Positions 11,189 to 23,200 of a DNA stretch of 64,000 bases are shown here, in pieces (the first letter of the stretch is position 1; every line of letters starts with the position of its first letter). The stretch comes from Jacaranda mimosifolia. Lineage: Eukaryota > Streptophyta > Magnoliopsida > Lamiales > Bignoniaceae. Position numbers and translations under genes: made by a program. The notes beneath the pieces are model-generated. The model saw only the letters and a list, made by a program, of their open reading frames with translations, had not been told where the DNA came from and made no database searches. The DNA is taken from NCBI GenBank assembly GCA_018894105.1, contig CM032126.1, positions 10,939,001 to 11,003,000 of the forward strand, read 5' to 3'.

Positions 11189-11763
11189 ATTCTTAACATC
11201 AAATGGGACAAAATTTTGATGAATTTTACATCGAATAGGACCAGATTTCGATGAGTGTTACCTGCTGGTGGATTTTTCTCGCATTGTAAGCCTAAACTGA
11301 GCCTAGTTTCAAATGCTGATGGCAACTTTTGTTAAGTAATTTATGATACTCATTCTGATGCAAGAAAAATTGAAATCTCAGTTTCTTGTCCTTAAATGCA
11401 TGATATTAAAAACTTTAACTGGTTGCTAAATGTCACAGTTGCCTACACATACAATGGAACTGGACAAAATTTCCGAAGATAAGGTTAGCCTAATCGTTTG
11501 GTTTAGTCACTGAATTGTCCTTTTGTGTGATAACTGATAAGAATAGCTACTGTCAACAACAAAAGGTTTACTCTAATATCTAATGATCTCCCCCTTCTAA
11601 ACCAAATCTCAGCAAAGTCCACATGCCAAATTTATCTTTGAAAAGCCGAAAGTCCCCACTCATGTCTCTGTTTCGAAGACCTCATCAAAGAGAGTGAGAG
11701 GGCTTTGATTAATGAGAGAAGGGACTAAGCTAGCTTTCGGCGGTTAGGTCTATGGGCATTTTA

Positions 11764-12127
11764 GGGCCTGTTTACATCTGTACTTGAAAATTTACTTACA
11801 GTTATGGAAATGAAAATGAGATTGTATTTGATGCTTTGTTAGAAAATAATGAATGGTTTGGATATAGGATTTAAAATTTAGGGGTATTTTTTTTATACCT
11901 GAAAGATGCATTTTTTTTTCTTTTCAAAATTTTAAAATAATAGTGGTATATTATATTAAAATGAATTTGAATTTGATTGATGTGATATTGGAATATAATA
12001 GATTTAAGAGAAATAAAAAATGAAAATAAGAATTGTTTTTGTAAAAAGAAGTATAAGTTGATGGTTTTCAATTTTCATATAGTATCGAAAATAAATATGG
12101 CTTTTGAAAATATAAGCAAACAGGGTA
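11764..12127. mobile_element. MITE, PIF/Harbinger (Tourist)-like, TTA target duplication
   Basis: The left end GGGCCTGTTTACA and the reverse complement of the right end TACCCTGTTTGCT form imperfect inverted ends, with TTA directly outside both (11761-11763 and 12128-12130). Length 364 bp, AT-rich, non-coding. It lies downstream of OST5. Confidence 0.55.
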
Positions 12128-12130
12128 TTA

Positions 12131-12843
12131 GTGACCAAATTTTAAATTAAGACAACTACAGCTTGAACATAGAGCATTTAATTTCGTGGAGTAATTGTTT
12201 GAGTACTTAATGCATGCCAAAGATTAAGTATTGGATTAGCAAAGGAGTCCAAATTACGAGTCATAATAACTCGCTATAAATACACCATGACATAATGAAA
12301 AACCATCGAAGTTAGATATTCAATACGGTGAATTTAAAATTTCATATATCATTATGTTAAATAAGCACAAGACCATCATTGAAAATATTAATACTATCCA
12401 CTACTCTGTTATAAAATCACTATTTTAATTATTTTATATGTTAAAAAGGGTCCTAGCAATTTCTTTAGGTTCTACGGTAGTGAAATGTTGCTACGAATTT
12501 GTTCAACTAATATCTTAACACAATTTCATCTAAATATCAGCTAAATTAAAATCATTTAATATGAAATAATAGTTTCTGAATTATTGCTATAGCACATTTG
12601 GATTCATAAAATAATTTGTGTTAGTTATCATTTTATGAGAAATGTTGGGCTAGACCATTTATAAAATTTAATAAATATCTATGTAATAAAATATTATATA
12701 ATCTTTTTCTAAAGAAAATTATTAAATTATACCAATATATCAAGTGCCTCCCATTAAGGGGAAAAAAGGAAGTCTTGCGAGGGATGTTTACTCCAAGAGA
12801 GAAAGCAACAAATGATCATATAAGAGCTAATTATTTGTTAAAG
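12131..12843. other. AT-rich intergenic stretch
   Basis: Sequence between two MITEs. I see no gene, RNA or repeat that I can support in it. Confidence 0.6.
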
Positions 12844-12846
12844 TAA

Positions 12847-13637
12847 GGTCATGTTTACTTTGTGACATGGAATGTGGGGTGATAAGATGAAATGAGGGAT
12901 GGAGAGTGGGTTAGGATAATTTTATATTTTTTAAATTATGTTTATTTTATGAGATTATATGAATGATAAAAGTGGATAATGGTTTTGAATGTTTACTTTG
13001 ATGAATTATAATATTGGGATAAATTATAAAAGACTAAAGTATTCCTAATTAAAATATTTTTCTATTTAACATAAAGAAATTAATTTTTCTCCATTCAATA
13101 CAACATCAAACTATTTCTTCTGTTTTTCCAAACATAAAGAAATTAATTTCCCCCCTTCCAATACAATATCTTTACACATAAAAATAAAATCTTATAATTC
13201 AAAGAAAGAAAAGTAATTTTTTTTCATTTTGTTATTAATATCATTAGATAAATTACAATTATATATATGTTTTTCTTTTAATTATTTTTAATATAAATAT
13301 ATTTTTAATATAAACATATTTTTAATTATTTTTTTACTGTTTGATTGGCGCCACGGCCAGATGTTCTTTGAAGTTGCGACACCATTTAGTCAGTGGACAT
13401 ATTGATGTAATTAATTGTGAATATATGAGATAAATTTTATAATTTTTACTCATCATCTCACTTTGACCATTTCTCGATAAAACTATCACAGCTTCTGAGT
13501 CGATGGGCCATCCTTCATTTAGTCCACATAATTGCGGGCTTCAACTTATTTATAGGGCCAAATTAAGGCAAAGTAAATATTTGATGATGTGGGTTATGGC
13601 CCAACATTCCACATCGTTAAGAAAAGTAAACGGGCTC
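12847..13637. mobile_element. MITE, PIF/Harbinger (Tourist)-like, TAA target duplication
   Basis: The left end GGTCATGTTTACTTTG and the reverse complement of the right end GAGCCCGTTTACTTTTC are inverted copies, followed on both sides by matching GATGTGGAATGT / GACATGGAATGT blocks. TAA flanks both ends (12844-12846 and 13638-13640). Length 791 bp, AT-rich. It ends about 365 bp before the MSI4 start codon. Confidence 0.65.
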
Positions 13638-13640
13638 TAA

Positions 13641-14001
13641 ATGAAAAAAATATGCAAATAAATCCTAAATTTTCATTAAAGAAATATATAGAAAGTTTCA
13701 AATCTAGATTTTAATTCCATGATTTAAATGCTAGATTTTTCAATGTGAATGTTTTTTTCCTTGACCTATGTTAAAAATAATAAAAAAGTTTTTTTATTAT
13801 AAAGATTTTCTCCTCATCTATGTTGAAAATAATAAAAATTATTGTGCTGGAGAATACAAATTTTCCTTCCTTAATGCTATTCTCTACTGCCAAACAGAGA
13901 TTTGCTCCCGTCGCTCTCACTCTTCTGTAGCTACTTTAAATTCCCACCAACTCAGAAAAGTAAAATTAAAACGAAAGTGAGAAAAAGAAAAGGAAAAGGA
14001 A
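13641..14001 (+). promoter_or_regulatory. MSI4 upstream region / 5' leader
   Basis: AT-rich sequence passing into a pyrimidine-rich then A/G-rich leader just before the MSI4 ATG. An upstream ATG at 13874 opens an 18-codon frame closing at 13928-13930. Its relevance depends on the unknown transcription start. Confidence 0.4.
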
Positions 14002-17000
14002 ATGGAAATGGAGGCGACTCCCCCAGCAAGCGAACCCAGGAAGCGTGGGAGGCCGAAGGGTTCGACCAAGGCAAAAGCAGAGAAGGAGAAAGAGGCCAGC
14101 GGCGGCGGAACGCCGTCGAAAATGAGAGGTTCTGGCGGCGAGAAGAGGAACACAGCTGCTGACGAGAGTTACGCGCATTGGAAAATGCTGGTGCCGGTGC
14201 TTTATGACTGGCTCGCCTCTCATAACCTAGTTTGGCCTTCACTCTCTTGCCGGTACGGCTTTTCATTCTTTTTTGTTTTTTAAGTTTTTTTCTTTTTGTC
14301 TTTTTGGGTTAGGGTTTTTTTAGGGTTTTTGCTTTAAATCCAGGACATTGTGGCTTAGACGAAGAAAAGTCTGTAAAAATGTATATCACGTGTTTTTGAA
14401 ATCCTAATACCTTGGTTTAAAGTTGAAACGAAGAAAGCCCCATGGGGATGGTACGTATAGTCTTGTCGCTTGAGGTTTTAGTTAAGCTGGCACTTCACAA
14501 GTTTTAAATCTTTCCGCACCGAGTTTTGTTGGACTGAATTATCAATATCTTGCGTAAGGATTCTTGAGAGGGTTGATTTTGTGATTTCTTCTTCTCCTTC
14601 CGTTATTTATTTTTTTCCCCCTCCTGTTTTGCCAGTTTGCAACTTGTGTTTCTTTGCACCTTTTGGCTTCCTTGTAGTGATTCACTTAGCCCTTATTTCC
14701 AATGGCTTTTTTCCACATTGAAATGTTTGCTCTCTCAACGTTTCACTTGACTTTCAAATGATGAATGCAGGTTCTGAAAAACGCAATACGTAGTGTTTTT
14801 TGTGCGTGGTAGTAGATTTCTGATTAAAGCATCCAGTGATCTGACTATGCATTTTAATTTATTTTGGTCATGTTTACAGTTGGGGTCCAGTTCTTGACAG
14901 AGGAACTTACAAGAACAAACAGCGTCTTTACCTTTCTGAACAGGCAAACTTTCTCACTTTGTTCATGATTTTTTTTACCTTTTTTGTGTGTGTGTGTGTG
15001 TGTGTTTTTTTTTTCGTAACAATTCCTCGGTGTATTTGGTAGCATGAATTAGTGTCGATGTAGTGTTTGGTTGCCATTAATTTTACACGGACACATTTCT
15101 TTCCTTTGGATTTATTGTTTTAGAACAGACATGGAGATTGTCTTTTTGTTCAGTGTCTAACATGATTCTGTGTTTTTATTTTCAAATTTTTGCATTTTAG
15201 TCTGTAAATGCCTTGATGTGCATACATTATGTCCATACTGGCACACTCACACGAATTTGCTCACATATGCACTCAAATTGCATATATTCTGTAAAGAGTT
15301 GGTGAAATTTCTAGTCTTACAAGTTGTGGTGTTACACATACCATTATGAGATTGAGATCTAATTGGTCTTTCCTTTCTGTCTTTATCTTAATCAAGATGG
15401 GTCAAGGGCGTTGTTTTCATCCATTGCTCTCAGCTTTTGAGTTGACGGTAACCCTGTTTTCTTTTTAGGACTAGTTGCAAACACTACTTGCAAGCTGAAA
15501 AAAATATTCCTTTTTAACCTTTACTAAAGGATACCTAATAGTTTCCATTTTCCTTCTTTGTCCTGATTTACATTCTGAACAGTTAATGCTGATTTCAGTA
15601 AGCGTATAGTTCTTCCTCTTCATTAACCTGAAATGAAGATGGCATGTTCCATCATCTTTCTACTGATTGATGTGAAACTAGAGTTCTGATTTGATGGGCA
15701 TTAAAGGCAAAGGAAACTCATTTTGTTATGTTCTGCGTTTGTGTATAAGCCCCTGCTTCCTTCTCCTTGCAGTAGTGCTTTCATGTGTGATCTTTGGTGG
15801 TTCATCAAGAGTTTCATCCGTTGTAGTTTTTTCCTCTATTAAGGTTGATGATGCCTTCTAGTGTTATTTTCTGAGTTTCTGTAAAGCTGTTTATGTATAA
15901 CTACTTCAGCGTTGTAACTTTCTCCCTATGTTCTTTTTATCTTCTATTTTATGCTATCTAGCTAACCCCTCACTCTTATGTTTTTAACCAGACTGACCAT
16001 ACACAGCCAAACACATTGATTATAGCAAATTGTGAGGTTGTCAAGCCAAGAGTTGCTGCAGAAAATCATATAGCCAATGTATATTTTCCTTTTATCACTT
16101 TTGAATTTGTACACTGTAACTTGCATCAGCCAATTTTTTTGATCTGATATCTTTTAATTTTTATTATTAGTTCAATGAAGATGCGCGCTCGCCATATGTT
16201 AAGAAGTACAAAACTATTTTACATCCAGGAGAGGTATGTGCTACATTCCTGGAAATACTGAAATGCATGCTAATTCTTATAATTCCATTAATATTATGTG
16301 TAAACTTATGCATATTTAAGGTAATTGGTGTGTGGGCACACTAGTGTTTTTTTGGTGAAAATAATAGTTCTTCTTGCATTGCTTATTTATTTTATTTTAT
16401 TTTTTTGAGGAATTGAGGTGGAAAAAATGGCTATCAATATTTCTTATTTGATATGTCGATTGCTTAATTATTCGACCTATGATAGTTGTGCGTCCAGTTT
16501 ATGAAACCATGTGATAGCACTGTTTATATATGCTACATGCCAACTTAGGGGCACTTGGGGGTCTACCTCCCTTTTTTCCCCTTTTCTTCTGGAATGGTGG
16601 TGGTGGTGGCCGGGTAGAAAAACATCATATCACTCTTAAGAGCTTCTTAAAACAGTAAACTGGAACATTGAGTCAGTTGAAGATCTGACATTATGTGCTA
16701 GTCATTGTGAATGGCTGTTAAAGAAATTCTGTGGGTGATTACAATCCTAGGGTGGATTATTACAAAGATTAGGTGCCATTTACGTCTATCTTTATTTCAT
16801 TTCTTGCTGAAACTTCTTGGTTCATCCTCAAAGCTGAAATTTTGTTGTTATTCTTTATCATCATCATCATCATTATTATTATTTTTCTGGTATTATTGTT
16901 GTTGTTGGGTTCATCTTCATGACTCCCACCACTGCATCTGCTCGCTTTCTTGGTTATTTTGTAGGTGAACAGAATTAGAGAACTGCCGCAGAATAAAAAT

Positions 17001-20000
17001 ATAGTAGCAACACACACTGACTGTCCTGAAGTAAGTGACTGATTCAAGGTTTATGTTCCCTTTTAATTTGTGTAAATTCATGATTTTGTTTGGTTTGAAA
17101 TAATTGGATTAACCTTAGTTTGGTTTCTGTCATGTTAGGTGCTTATTTGGGATGTTGAGGCTCAACCTAATCGACATGCTGTTCTTGGAGCTGCTGATTC
17201 TCGTCCAGATTTGGTTCTTTTTTGTTTTATTGGATTTCATTGAAGTTGATTTTGTTATCCTTTTGTTATCATTTATTATCCTTTCTCCAAAATTTTATTT
17301 TCATTTTATCACCCTGAGCTTGCAGCTTTCTAAGAGTTTGAGTTGGTTGAGAGCTCGTAACAATTAGATGCATGCATGCTTTTCCCTGATAAGTTTATTA
17401 CTGCAGAAACCTAAACACCAAAATATAATACTGTATTAATTTCTAAAGTTAGAGAACCACAAAAACTGTTAAGAAGTAAATGAAATTACCAAATTGTCTA
17501 TTGAAGTGTGTATTATGTTATTATTCTTGTGAGACTTGTCATCTCATTTACATTTGTTCAGGTTAGTTTGGCTTAATGTATTTTGACGCCACTTGAAGTC
17601 AGTTGATCTCATAAAGATATACTACATCACATAAAACAAGTTAGAATTAAATGTTTTATTCTTCCAGGCTTGGTGTCCTTCCAATATGTCACAATGTCTG
17701 AGGTCGACAAGAAATATGTAGTCTACTAGGCCAAGGGGGTATTTAAGAGCCCAGAGATGGCTTGTGCTTTAAATATGCACTATTGGCGAGAAGTTGCAAG
17801 TGGAAACTGACTTAATTAGGCCAAACCTGCTGGAGAAGAAAAACCTGTAAAGATTTTCTTGTTGGTATTCATGCAAGGCTGTTGTCAAGATTTGCTTGAA
17901 TCATCCCACTTCACTTAGCATTCAATTTCTCAGTCATGTTTTACATTGTCTGTGATGGTTATCTTTCTGTAGTGTTTTTATGAGAGTGTTATTTCGTATT
18001 ATGGTCTTTGGTTATTATTTGATTACTCATTGCTGGTTATCCTGATTGCTTATGTGCTTCATTAATGAGAGCTACTCAATGGTAAATAACATTTGAGGCA
18101 CACAACTGAGAGTTTAGTTGTCTGGACTCTTTCATTGAAAATAGGATAAGGGAAATTTGATAGTAAAATTTCACATCCAAACTACTATTCTAGTATTTGG
18201 CTATGCTGTTAAAATGCCTGTTCTGGTCCTTGTTTCTTTAAACATTTTCTTTATCTCAAATCCTGTAAGAGAATGTTTGGTTTTATCTCCTACAAATATT
18301 TTCATGCACCCAAAAATAAAACTAAGCATTTTCCCAAATACACCTTTTCCCATTTAAGAAAAATCCTAATTCTTACAAATCAATACATCATCCTAAAGTA
18401 TGTATTTTTACCTTGATATAAATATAAATATTTTAATTGATTGCTAATATAATAACGTATAGTATTACAAAAAGTTTGACGTGACACCATAATCAAACAA
18501 ATTTTATATGAAAATATATTTATAATGGAAAATGCTCCCCCGACAATAAGACGAAACATTCTTTTGTTCTTTACACATTGCTCAAAATACGTCTCCAAAA
18601 ATCTATCCCAAAAGCACTCCAAAATAAACCAAACATTCCTGAAGTTTCTTTTCGTTTTGCTTGTTTCTTAGATTATGTAGGTACATTGGAATCCCATTCG
18701 TCCCCTCCCCCCTAACTACAATAAAAGAATAAAGGAAATATTATTGCTGTTTTGAGCAAAATGAATGAACGTAGAATAGGAAATCTAGAACTCTTTTGTT
18801 CTGTTGAATGGAGGGAAAGGAATTGGGCAACATATAATACCTCATGCTATACTATAATAGTTAGTATTCCTTTTTATGCATACCAATCCCTTAATCACTT
18901 GCCCTTCTCTTTCCTTCTACCCCTAAAAACTTAATGGAGTTTCTAGGTCGATTTAAGTTTGCAGTTATTTTTCTTTGTATGGTACTCTGTGCATTTTATG
19001 AGGTTTAATCAATTGTTTATGTGTACCAGGTTTTATCTGGACATCAAGATAATGCAGAATTTGCTCTTGCAATGTGCCCAGCTGAACCCTTTGTGCTTTC
19101 TGGAGGTTTGAAATTTGTCGTTTGTTTTATTTCCTGTCTCCTCCCCCCCTTTTTCCCTCTCTCTCTCTCTATCGTCTCTCTTGTCTCTTGTCTCTTGTCT
19201 CCTGGCTTTCTTGAAATTTTGCTTTTAAAGCTTATGATGAGTTTTCTTACAGGGAAAGATAAATCTGTGGTGTTGTGGAGTATCCAGGATCATGTTTCAA
19301 CACTGGCCACAGATGCAACACAATCTGCTAGTTCAATTGTAAAAGCTGCTGATGATTCTACTGTTGGTCCACGTGGGGTTTTTCTAGGTCACAGTGATAC
19401 TGTTGAGGATGTGCAGTTTTGCCCATCAAGGTAACTTATATTCATTGAATTGCTTGATAGATGGGTCTATTATTCTTTTAATATAATTGAGCTAGTATAT
19501 GGTTGTGAAAGTCATGCTTGAAGGTCAGCTTTTTGCCTGTTATCAGTGGAAACTTTTATTCTTTCCTATCTATTTATATTGTTCCATTTTATTGTCAAAT
19601 TCCTTTGCTTGATTACATGTTTGTTTCACTTTGCCTTTTCCCCCTTAATATTTGTAATCCTAACTGCTGTCTGACATGTCTTTGCTTGTTGTGCTATGCA
19701 GTTCACAGCAATTTTGTAGTGTTGGAGATGATTCTTGTTTGATACTGTGGGATGCGAGGATTGGGAGCAGCCCAGTTGTAAAGGTTGGATGAATTTTTTA
19801 TTGATTTTTCACTACCTGTGTATTTATTGTTTTTCTTTTGTAAATTAGATACTAATAGGCTTGGAATTAGTCTATGATTATATTCTCAATGAAAAGCTTT
19901 AATCAATCTGAACTATACTGAATTTGTCTTGTCTGGAATGTCTTGAGCTTAGCTTATAGTTACATTCAATTTCCACTGAAAAATAATTTTTTGTATAATT

Positions 20001-23000
20001 TGGTATCTGGGTTTTGATTGTGCTAACTTTATTTGGATGCTCGGGATAATGGTGCATCAATCGACTTATGATATTGTTTAATCTTTATGCTTTTATGTTG
20101 CATATTAGGGACATATACTTTTCCTTTAGATGTTTCCAAATGTTATGAATTGGAAATTCACTTTCAGCATGTTTGTTCTCTTGGCGTACTTCCACATATT
20201 TCTACTTTCTATGTTCTCTGTTGAAGAAGTCATATTGCATGTCTGATTAGAAAAACTTCAATGCTTAATGTTATTCAGTGGGAACTTGGGAAATGCCATC
20301 CTTAACAATGTTTAAGAGGTAAAACTTTTGACTTTATCCTCGTTGAAGGATGTGTTGTTTAGAATGTCGTGTTGTACAATAATACTAAGGAAGTTATTCT
20401 TCTCCCATGGGTTTGTATTTTTTGAAGACTGTTTCTGTGTGAAGCAATTTCTACTAGTGGTTGGTTTAGTTGCTTTAACCACTGTTATTAAAGGCATGTG
20501 CCTGGCTCGCCTGAGGCGACCAGGCGAGCCAGGCAGCGACCAGGTGAGCCAGGCACAGCCTGGGCTCCTCGTTGTTGCTGGGCGAGGCGCCAGCAGCAAG
20601 GCGCCCCTGGGCAGGCCGCGGGCGCCTTGCTGCGCCTCGCCTGTTCAAGGCGGCCCGCCTCATTGAATATGGGCTTTTTTTCAAAAAAAAAAGAAGCAAA
20701 ATTGCTGGGTTTTTTAGAAGAAAAGGAAAATTTCTTAAATTAAAAACAAAACCCTAACTAAACTAATAAAATAAAACAAATTGGACGCATTTGCATACAA
20801 CTCCCAATTGGCCGCCCATACCCCACCCAATCTGCCGCTGGCGGTCCGGCGCCGGTCTGCCGCCGCTCGCCGGCCACCGGTCCAGGTACAGTTTTTCCTT
20901 TTTTGTTTTCTTCCTTCCTGTTTTCTGTTTTATGTAGAAAATGTAAGATTTTAGGTTTTTAATTCCATTTAACTTATTTTAAATCATTATTTACTGTTTT
21001 TTTTCTATTTTCTGTAATTATTTTGTTTATTTTTATTTTTTTTACTGTTTGCATTAGATTTGAGTGAGGATGAGGATGAGGATGACATATAATTATTTAT
21101 TGTTAATTGACTATATATTAGTATTTTTATGAGTTATAAATGAACTTTTGAAGTGTGAACTTGGATTTTTTTTGACATTATTTATATGTCCATATATTTT
21201 TTGTCATCTAAAACATGTTTTTTGAAATTTTTGCACTATATATATTTTTTAAATTGTCGCCTTGTTCAACTTTTGGTCACCCGCTTCTCGCCTCGCCTCT
21301 CGCCTGAAAAATGGGCCTCTCGCCTGCCTCTCGCCTTTAATAACTATAGCTTTAACTGACCTGGGGTTTTGCTTGAATTATTAGGTTGAAAAGGCGCACA
21401 ATGCTGATCTTCATTGTGTAGATTGGAATTCTCATGATGAAAATTATATTTTAACTGGGTATGTCTAGATTCTAATACCCTTTTGGTGATTGCTAAAAGT
21501 TTGTGTAATGTTTAATATTATGCAGTGCTACTTGAGCTCATCTATGATTCTTGTGGTTCGATAATCTCATATTTCAGGTCTGCTGATCATACAGTTTGCA
21601 TGTTTGATCGGCGCAATCTAACCTCTGATGGAGTTGGATTGCCTGTCCATAAATTTGAAGGTCATAGTGCAGCTGTTCTCTGTGTCCAGGTATTGCATTT
21701 TCTTGTCTAATTGTGTTTTACCCATCTCACAAACCGTATCTAGCATATTTTTATTATGTATGTTAACTAAATCTATCCAAATCTCAGTGGTCACCTGACA
21801 AGCGCTCTGTATTTGGGAGCTCAGCTGAAGATGGTTTGTTGAACATCTGGGATTACGAGAAGGTGGGGAACTTCCTGCTTTTGTTGAAATAACCTTGTCA
21901 TTGTGGTCTTAACTGCTAGCCAAAGGATTGATGTGTAGGGCTGTACCCTGTGGAAATTTAGTTATATGTGCCATGTATAAATAGATTAATGCAAGTGAAG
22001 TATCAATTATGAGATTACTTCCTACTTATCCTAAATTGCAAGAATGCTTTTGATTTTATTTGACTCAGTGATTGATTTTGACATGCTTCTTTATTGCTTT
22101 TATCTTGCTGTAGGTTGGTCAGAAGGAAGAAACAGGGTCAAAAACTCCTAGTACTCCAGCGGGGTTGTTTTTCCAACATGCTGGGCACAGGTAGATGCTT
22201 CTTCCATCCTCTTACAGAATTAAATTGTGGCTGTCCAAGCATTTGACATTTTAGTTACTGTATTTTGATGTTAGCATTTTTGTTTGATAGCATGTAGGTC
22301 ATCTCCTTATCTCTTCTCCATTTCTAGCCAAGTATATGTTATGTTTTATTCGATTCACTGTTGTATGCATGAGAAGAAAATATATGCTAGTCTGAATTCA
22401 GCTCCATTTTGTTTACAAGCATTCTTTGAAGAAGTTTCTATTTTGCAACTTTCTTTGGCGAGATTCCGCATGGTGGGGACTCTGGATAAGCATTCACTGT
22501 GTTTGAGGGATAACTTCTTCCAGGATGGGAAAATGAATCCTTAAAGTGGTTACAATTAAGATGGCGTGTGTTAGTTAAAAAGGAAGTTTGTGATTATTGC
22601 CGGGGAATGAAAATGAATAAAGAAAAGTGTGATACTGGAACTAAGTGCATGTATCAGATGCCTGGCCCTCAAAACAGAGAACATCAAATTCTTCAATAAG
22701 TGGTGAAATTTTTTCTTGTAGATTAGGTCAGAAGTAAGATAGCTAAATATGCAGATCCTTTTAAACATTCTCCTCCACCCAATTTTTTTTGTTTGTTATT
22801 TCCCATTTTTCCCTTGTCTTATTTCTGACTGCTGAGCATCTTGGAACTGCTTTTGAATGAGTGCTAACTTAAGTTTTGCTCTGGAAATGGTCATGTTGGT
22901 TCCAGGGATAAGGTTGTTGATTTTCACTGGAATATATATGATCCATGGACAATTGTTAGTGTGTCTGATGATGGAGAAATCTCGGGTGGGGGTGGTACCT

Positions 23001-23200
23001 TGCAGGTATTAGGATGTTTTCCAATTATGGCAGTTTTCAGGTGGACAGCTTGGTTTGGTGTGATATCTGACATGACATGGTTCTATTGTGTTTTGCAGCT
23101 GTGGCGAATGACTGATCTGCTATACAGGCCCAAGGATGAAGTTTTGGCCGAACTCCAAAAATTTAAAGACCATGTGATTGAATGCTCCAAGACTTCTTGA
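14002..23200 (+). CDS. MSI4: MSI4/FVE, WD40 histone-binding protein
   Basis: Coding exons: 14002-14252, 14880-14943, 15992-16078, 16171-16233, 16965-17030, 17139-17213, 19030-19105, 19253-19430, 19702-19783, 21385-21458, 21578-21689, 21788-21862, 22114-22190, 22906-23005, 23099-23200. The frame stays open across all joins and gives 493 codons, close to Arabidopsis FVE. Residues 1-50 are basic with an RKRGRPKGS AT-hook-like motif. Residues about 55-130 form the histone H4-binding CAF1C domain (YDWLASHNLVWPSLSCRWGP). WD40 repeats follow (HTDCPEVLIWD, GHQDNAEFALA, GGKDKSVVLWS, ILWDARIG, SADHTVCMFDRR, SAEDGLLNIWD). The WDAR motif at 303-306 is a DDB1-binding type. In the family MSI4 acts in the nucleus with histone deacetylase and CUL4-DDB1 complexes to repress FLC and promote flowering. 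Intron 2 starts with GC rather than GT. Intron 9 carries a hAT insertion. The start could also be the second ATG at 14008. Confidence 0.97.
14944..15991 (+). other. MSI4 intron 2, GC-AG type
   Basis: Exon 2 must end CTGAACAG at 14943 to keep the conserved LYLSEQTD reading, and the next bases are GCAAAC, not GT. No usable GT lies within several bases. The intron ends at AACCAG, 15991. It includes a (TG)n tract at about 14987-15004. Confidence 0.85.
17214..19029 (+). other. MSI4 intron 6 (1.8 kb)
   Basis: GT-AG intron between VEAQPNRHAVLGAADSRPDL and VLSGHQDNAEF. It holds a candidate inverted-end element at 18271-18638 and otherwise no feature I can support. Confidence 0.8.
18271..18638. mobile_element. 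Possible MITE in MSI4 intron 6
   Basis: GAATGTTTGGTTTTATCTCC at the left end is matched by the reverse complement of the right end, GAATGTTTGGTTTATTTTG. Length 368 bp, AT-rich, non-coding. Flanking bases (CCTGTAAGA and CTGAAGTTT) are only loosely alike, so the target duplication and superfamily are undetermined. Confidence 0.5.
20472..20479. repeat. 8-bp target duplication, left copy
   Basis: GCTTTAAC, repeated exactly at 21349-21356, bracketing the hAT derivative in MSI4 intron 9. Confidence 0.9.
20480..21348. mobile_element. Non-autonomous hAT element (deletion derivative) in MSI4 intron 9
   Basis: The 869-bp element starts CACTGTTATTAAAGGC and ends GCCTTTAATAACTATA; the inner 12 bp (GTTATTAAAGGC) are perfectly inverted. 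Perfect 8-bp target duplications (GCTTTAAC) flank it. The GC-rich left part (repeats of GCCAGGCGAGCC type, then a C-rich leader and GTACAGTTTTT) matches the right end of the 36506-43823 hAT element. The last roughly 285 bp (a GAGGATGAGGATGA acidic tail codon run, then TATTAGTATTTTTATGAGT, TTTTGAAGTGTGAACTT) matches that element's other end. The transposase body is missing; the deletion joint lies near 21055. It sits inside the intron and does not touch codons. Confidence 0.92.
21349..21356. repeat. 8-bp target duplication, right copy
   Basis: Second GCTTTAAC. It lies 28 nt before the first base of MSI4 exon 10 and overlaps the likely branch-point zone (CTGAC at 21356-21360). Confidence 0.9.

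Noticed and set aside
13902..14266. Overlapping open frames on both strands over MSI4 exon 1
   Set aside because: Shadows of the GC-richer MSI4 exon; the + frame from 14002 alone gives the conserved protein.
16711..17047. Frames rich in Ser/Leu or Asn/Met near MSI4 exon 5
   Set aside because: Produced by a CAT/ATT simple repeat in the intron (about 16857-16905), not by a gene.
20312..20757. Several overlapping GC-rich frames in MSI4 intron 9
   Set aside because: They arise from the GC-rich end of the hAT derivative and match no protein.
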